Below, one piece after another: positions 62,216 to 64,000 of a stretch of DNA of 64,000 bases. The stretch is from Pseudomonas taiwanensis DSM 21245 (GTDB taxonomy: Bacteria > Pseudomonadota > Gammaproteobacteria > Pseudomonadales > Pseudomonadaceae). The notes below the pieces were generated by a model, which had not been told where the DNA came from, searched no databases, and was given only the letters and a program-made list of their open reading frames with translations. Each line of letters opens with the position of its first letter. Positions within the stretch are counted from its first letter, which is position 1. The stretch lies in NCBI RefSeq assembly GCF_000425785.1, contig NZ_KE384452.1:52074-116073 (forward strand), in the 5' to 3' direction. A program made the translations under genes and the position numbers.

Positions 62216-62458
62216 ATGGCCAGCACTGCCACCGCAACCCCTAGCAGCTACGAACAACTGGGCCTTCGCGTCCAGAAGATCATCAACAATCCTCTCGCCC
62301 AGCGCAGCCGTGCCGCCCTGATCTTCCGGCTGGAACATGAGTCGGTGGAGGATTGGGAAACCCTGCTTGAGGAAATCGCCGAGAACGACAATGTCACCCT
62401 CGCCCACCGCGATGACGGCGGCGTGCAGATTTTCTGGACTGTGCCCAAGGAAGATTGA
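62216..62458 (+). CDS. DUF1654 family protein, SOS-controlled
   Basis: An 80-residue protein of the Pseudomonas DUF1654 family. SYEQLGLRVQKIINNPLAQR is the conserved N-terminal part; VEDWETLLEEIAENDNVTLA follows. ATG 62216 has AAGGAAAG upstream. Its promoter is overlapped by a LexA box, so it is predicted to be induced by DNA damage. Molecular function unknown. Confidence 0.82.
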   Translation: MASTATATPSSYEQLGLRVQKIINNPLAQRSRAALIFRLEHESVEDWETLLEEIAENDNVTLAHRDDGGVQIFWTVPKED

Positions 62459-62496
62459 CCTAGCAGGCACGTCTCGCGTCGGCCTGTGACTGCCAT

Positions 62497-62922
62497 TCAC
62501 GCCAGTGCCTGCAAGTAGGCACTGGCCTCCCGATAACGTGCCAGGCGCGCCAGGTCGGCAGGGCCTGGGGTGGCAATGCGGGTAAGATCACTGTTATCGG
62601 CAAGATCGGCCAGCTTGACCGTGCGGGCCAACGGGTCATCACCCAGGCGCACGACGAAATCCTGGTAGCTTTCGCCTTCACGCCTGCTCAATGCCAGCAA
62701 GGCCGCCAGGATCTTCAATGCGAACCCCTCACGGGCGAGGTCCGACAGCGTCAACGGGGTGTCTTCGAGCACATCGTGCAGCACCGCGACAATGCGCTGC
62801 TCAGGGGTCGCAACGCGCATCATCACCCGCAACGGGTGGAGAATGTACGCCGCCCCACCCTTATCGAATTGCCCTTCATGCGCCCTGGCGGCCACGACGA
62901 TGGCCCGTTCCAGCGTAGACAT
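62497..62922 (-). CDS. HD-domain phosphohydrolase-like protein
   Basis: A 141-residue HD protein like the hydrolase part of RelA/SpoT (MESH1 type): AARAHEGQFDKGGAAYILHP with His and the HP, VAVLHDVLEDTPLTLSDL with the HD pair and a Glu-Asp, and KLADLADNSDL. It could hydrolyse (p)ppGpp or another nucleotide; this is inference. ATG 62922 has GGAGAGG upstream. Confidence 0.82.
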   Translation of the reverse strand: MSTLERAIVVAARAHEGQFDKGGAAYILHPLRVMMRVATPEQRIVAVLHDVLEDTPLTLSDLAREGFALKILAALLALSRREGESYQDFVVRLGDDPLARTVKLADLADNSDLTRIATPGPADLARLARYREASAYLQALA

Positions 62923-63010
62923 GAGGCCCTCTCCGTTCAGCATCTCCTTTGTCCAAGCATAGCCGGGACCGGCGCGCCATGGCCACCCGCAGACTCGCCT
63001 AGCTCGCCGC

Positions 63011-63583
63011 CTAGCGCTCGACGCCGTGCTGGATGACGATCGAGTCAGTGCCGAGCTTGGCCATGACTTCAGCCTTGCGGGCCTCGGCTTCGGCCTTTGT
63101 GGGGAATGGCCCCATCAACACCACCGGCTTGCCATTGCGGTATTCCACCGAAGACGGAATACCCTTCTCGATCAGGCGTGCGGTCATATCGCTCAGTGCG
63201 CCCATGTTGGCGCCTTGAATCACTTCGACATCCCAGCCTTCAGGGGCCGGCTGATCGGCCAGCGCTTCGGCGCGGCGCTGCAGCTCCGCGCCACCGCACA
63301 TTTCGCGGATACGCAAGTTGTTGCCGGTGTCATCGACGATGATTTCGTATTGGCCAGCGTCGCGCTTGATAGCGACGTAGCTGCGGTAGGCTTCGTACTG
63401 CCCGGCATCGTCCTTGCCACGCACCTGGCCGCAGATGGTGCCCTGGGTGTCGATCCGCACGTTGCCGAACTTGGCGGTCTTGGGGTTGTGCAGATGTTCG
63501 GCCACCTGCTTGTGTACGCCTTCGACCTCGTTCTCACAGCCCGCCAGGGCCAGCACTGCCATTACCACTGCCAGTTTGCGCAC
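63011..63583 (-). CDS. Lipoprotein with SPOR domain
   Basis: A 190-residue lipoprotein starting at GTG 63583 (GGAGG 7 nt upstream). The signal MRKLAVVMAVLALAGC has a good lipobox LAGC. The N-terminal region (KQVAEHLHNPKTAKFGNVRI) is seen in other small lipoproteins; the C-terminal ~70 residues (WDVEVIQGANMGALSDMTAR ... VVLMGPFPTKAEAEARKAEV) are a SPOR domain that binds denuded peptidoglycan at septa. It may act in envelope or division; partner unknown. Confidence 0.8.
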   Translation of the reverse strand: MRKLAVVMAVLALAGCENEVEGVHKQVAEHLHNPKTAKFGNVRIDTQGTICGQVRGKDDAGQYEAYRSYVAIKRDAGQYEIIVDDTGNNLRIREMCGGAELQRRAEALADQPAPEGWDVEVIQGANMGALSDMTARLIEKGIPSSVEYRNGKPVVLMGPFPTKAEAEARKAEVMAKLGTDSIVIQHGVER

Positions 63584-63685
63584 GCGTCCACCTCCAGATT
63601 CGAAGGGGCGGATTCTAGCATGATGGCCTTGCGCACGGGCCGCGACCAAAGGTTACGGGCTGCAACAGCGTGGAAACGCGCAAAC

Positions 63686-63713
63686 GAAAAAGGGCGACCC
63701 TATCGGATCGCCC
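63686..63713 (-). terminator. Terminator of tRNA-Val
   Basis: On the minus strand GGGCGA-tccgataggg-TCGCCC followed by TTTTT, 12 nt after the tRNA 3' end. Confidence 0.8.
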
Positions 63714-63724
63714 CTCTTCAGATT

Positions 63725-63801
63725 TGGTAGGCACAATTGGACTCGAACCAACGACCCCCACCATGTCAAGGTGGTGCTCTAACCAACTGAGCTATGTGCC
63801 T
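63725..63801 (-). tRNA. tRNA-Val (GAC)
   Basis: 77 nt on the minus strand from AGGCACATAGCTCAG to a CCA end (encoded TACCA). The acceptor stem AGGCACA/TGTGCCT, D-arm GCTCAGTTGGTTAGAGC, anticodon stem CCACC/GGTGG with loop TTGACAT (anticodon GAC) and GGTTCGAGTCC T-arm are intact. Confidence 0.97.
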
Positions 63802-63815
63802 GTCGTGTGGCGCGC

Positions 63816-63844
63816 ATATTAAGGGGGATGCGCATGGCTGTAAA
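63816..63844 (-). promoter_or_regulatory. tRNA-Val promoter
   Basis: On the minus strand TTTACA (63844-63839), 17-nt spacer, TAATAT (63821-63816), then a GC-rich discriminator, the usual form for stable-RNA promoters. Confidence 0.8.
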
Positions 63845-63924
63845 GCGTTTTTTTCAAAAAAATCAAAAACTTTCGGTTCTGGGGAGTGTTGAGTGGCAGG
63901 CCAAGGGGTTGGCGCTCATGCGAC

Positions 63925-63970
63925 CGAGCGCCGCCGGCGCGGCGCATCGCGAGCAAGGCTCGCTCCTACG
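63925..63970. repeat. REP element, second copy (inverted)
   Basis: Reverse complement of the element at 27874-27919 with one short difference in the GC core (GCCGGC in place of CGGGC). Lies upstream of the tRNA promoter near the window edge. Confidence 0.8.
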
Positions 63971-64000
63971 GTGGTGGCGGGCCAATGTTGTCTGCGGTTG

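Noticed and set aside
1..64000. CRISPR arrays, insertion sequences, integrases, rRNA genes
   Set aside because: None seen: no regular spacer-repeat arrays, no transposase or integrase-like proteins, and only one tRNA.

Overview
This window looks like a chromosome segment of a Pseudomonas of the P. putida group. The support is a fourteen-protein complex I operon with fused nuoCD, isocitrate lyase, rbsBACRKD beside a periplasmic glutaminase/asparaginase, Pseudomonas-type REP elements ('GTAGGAGCGAGCC...'), high GC and strong G/C third-position bias. From memory the neighbourhood resembles two separate stretches of P. putida KT2440 (aminotransferase-fusA2-aceA-nuo, and ansB-rbs). No search was run.

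Region 1 (1-12,569): an exopolysaccharide operon cut by the left edge. It encodes homologues of ten alginate proteins in the order alg8-alg44-algK-algE-algI-algJ-algF-algX-algL-algG. The usual Pseudomonas order is alg8-44-K-E-G-X-L-I-J-F-A. The polymerase, c-di-GMP receptor, porin and acetylation machinery keep their key residues. The AlgG-like protein has lost the catalytic DPHD motif, the AlgL-like protein seems to lack the active-site Arg, and no algA follows. This is the most interesting system in the window: a permuted, divergent alginate-type locus predicted to export an acetylated, non-epimerised mannuronan-like polymer.

Region 2 (12,570-28,700): an AT-rich orphan gene, then mostly housekeeping genes: GNAT, DUF488, a Pit phosphate transporter, a Nu-type GST, a hot-dog thioesterase, a GabP-like permease diverging from a class III aminotransferase, a second EF-G, a SulP transporter, an orphan mini-secretin, isocitrate lyase with a long leader, and a YhhN protein.

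Region 3 (29,091-44,046): nuoA to nuoN, mostly tightly packed or overlapping, with two intercistronic hairpins and a strong terminator.

Region 4 (44,090-45,983): a small P2-like prophage remnant (Ogr zinc finger, CI-type repressor, holin, gpL). The holin and gpL genes form an apparent operon with a LuxR-type DNA-binding-domain-only protein.

Region 5 (46,210-54,701): a TonB-dependent receptor, AI-2E/PerM permease, TrhP-type U32 protein, DUF411-YqaA pair, exported alpha/beta hydrolase, DinB protein and ZapE-type ATPase.

Region 6 (54,773-64,000): the rbsBACRKD operon on the minus strand with a clear sigma-70 promoter and LacI-family operator, periplasmic glutaminase/asparaginase, a DUF1654 gene under a LexA box, an HD-domain protein, a SPOR lipoprotein, and tRNA-Val(GAC) with its promoter and terminator.
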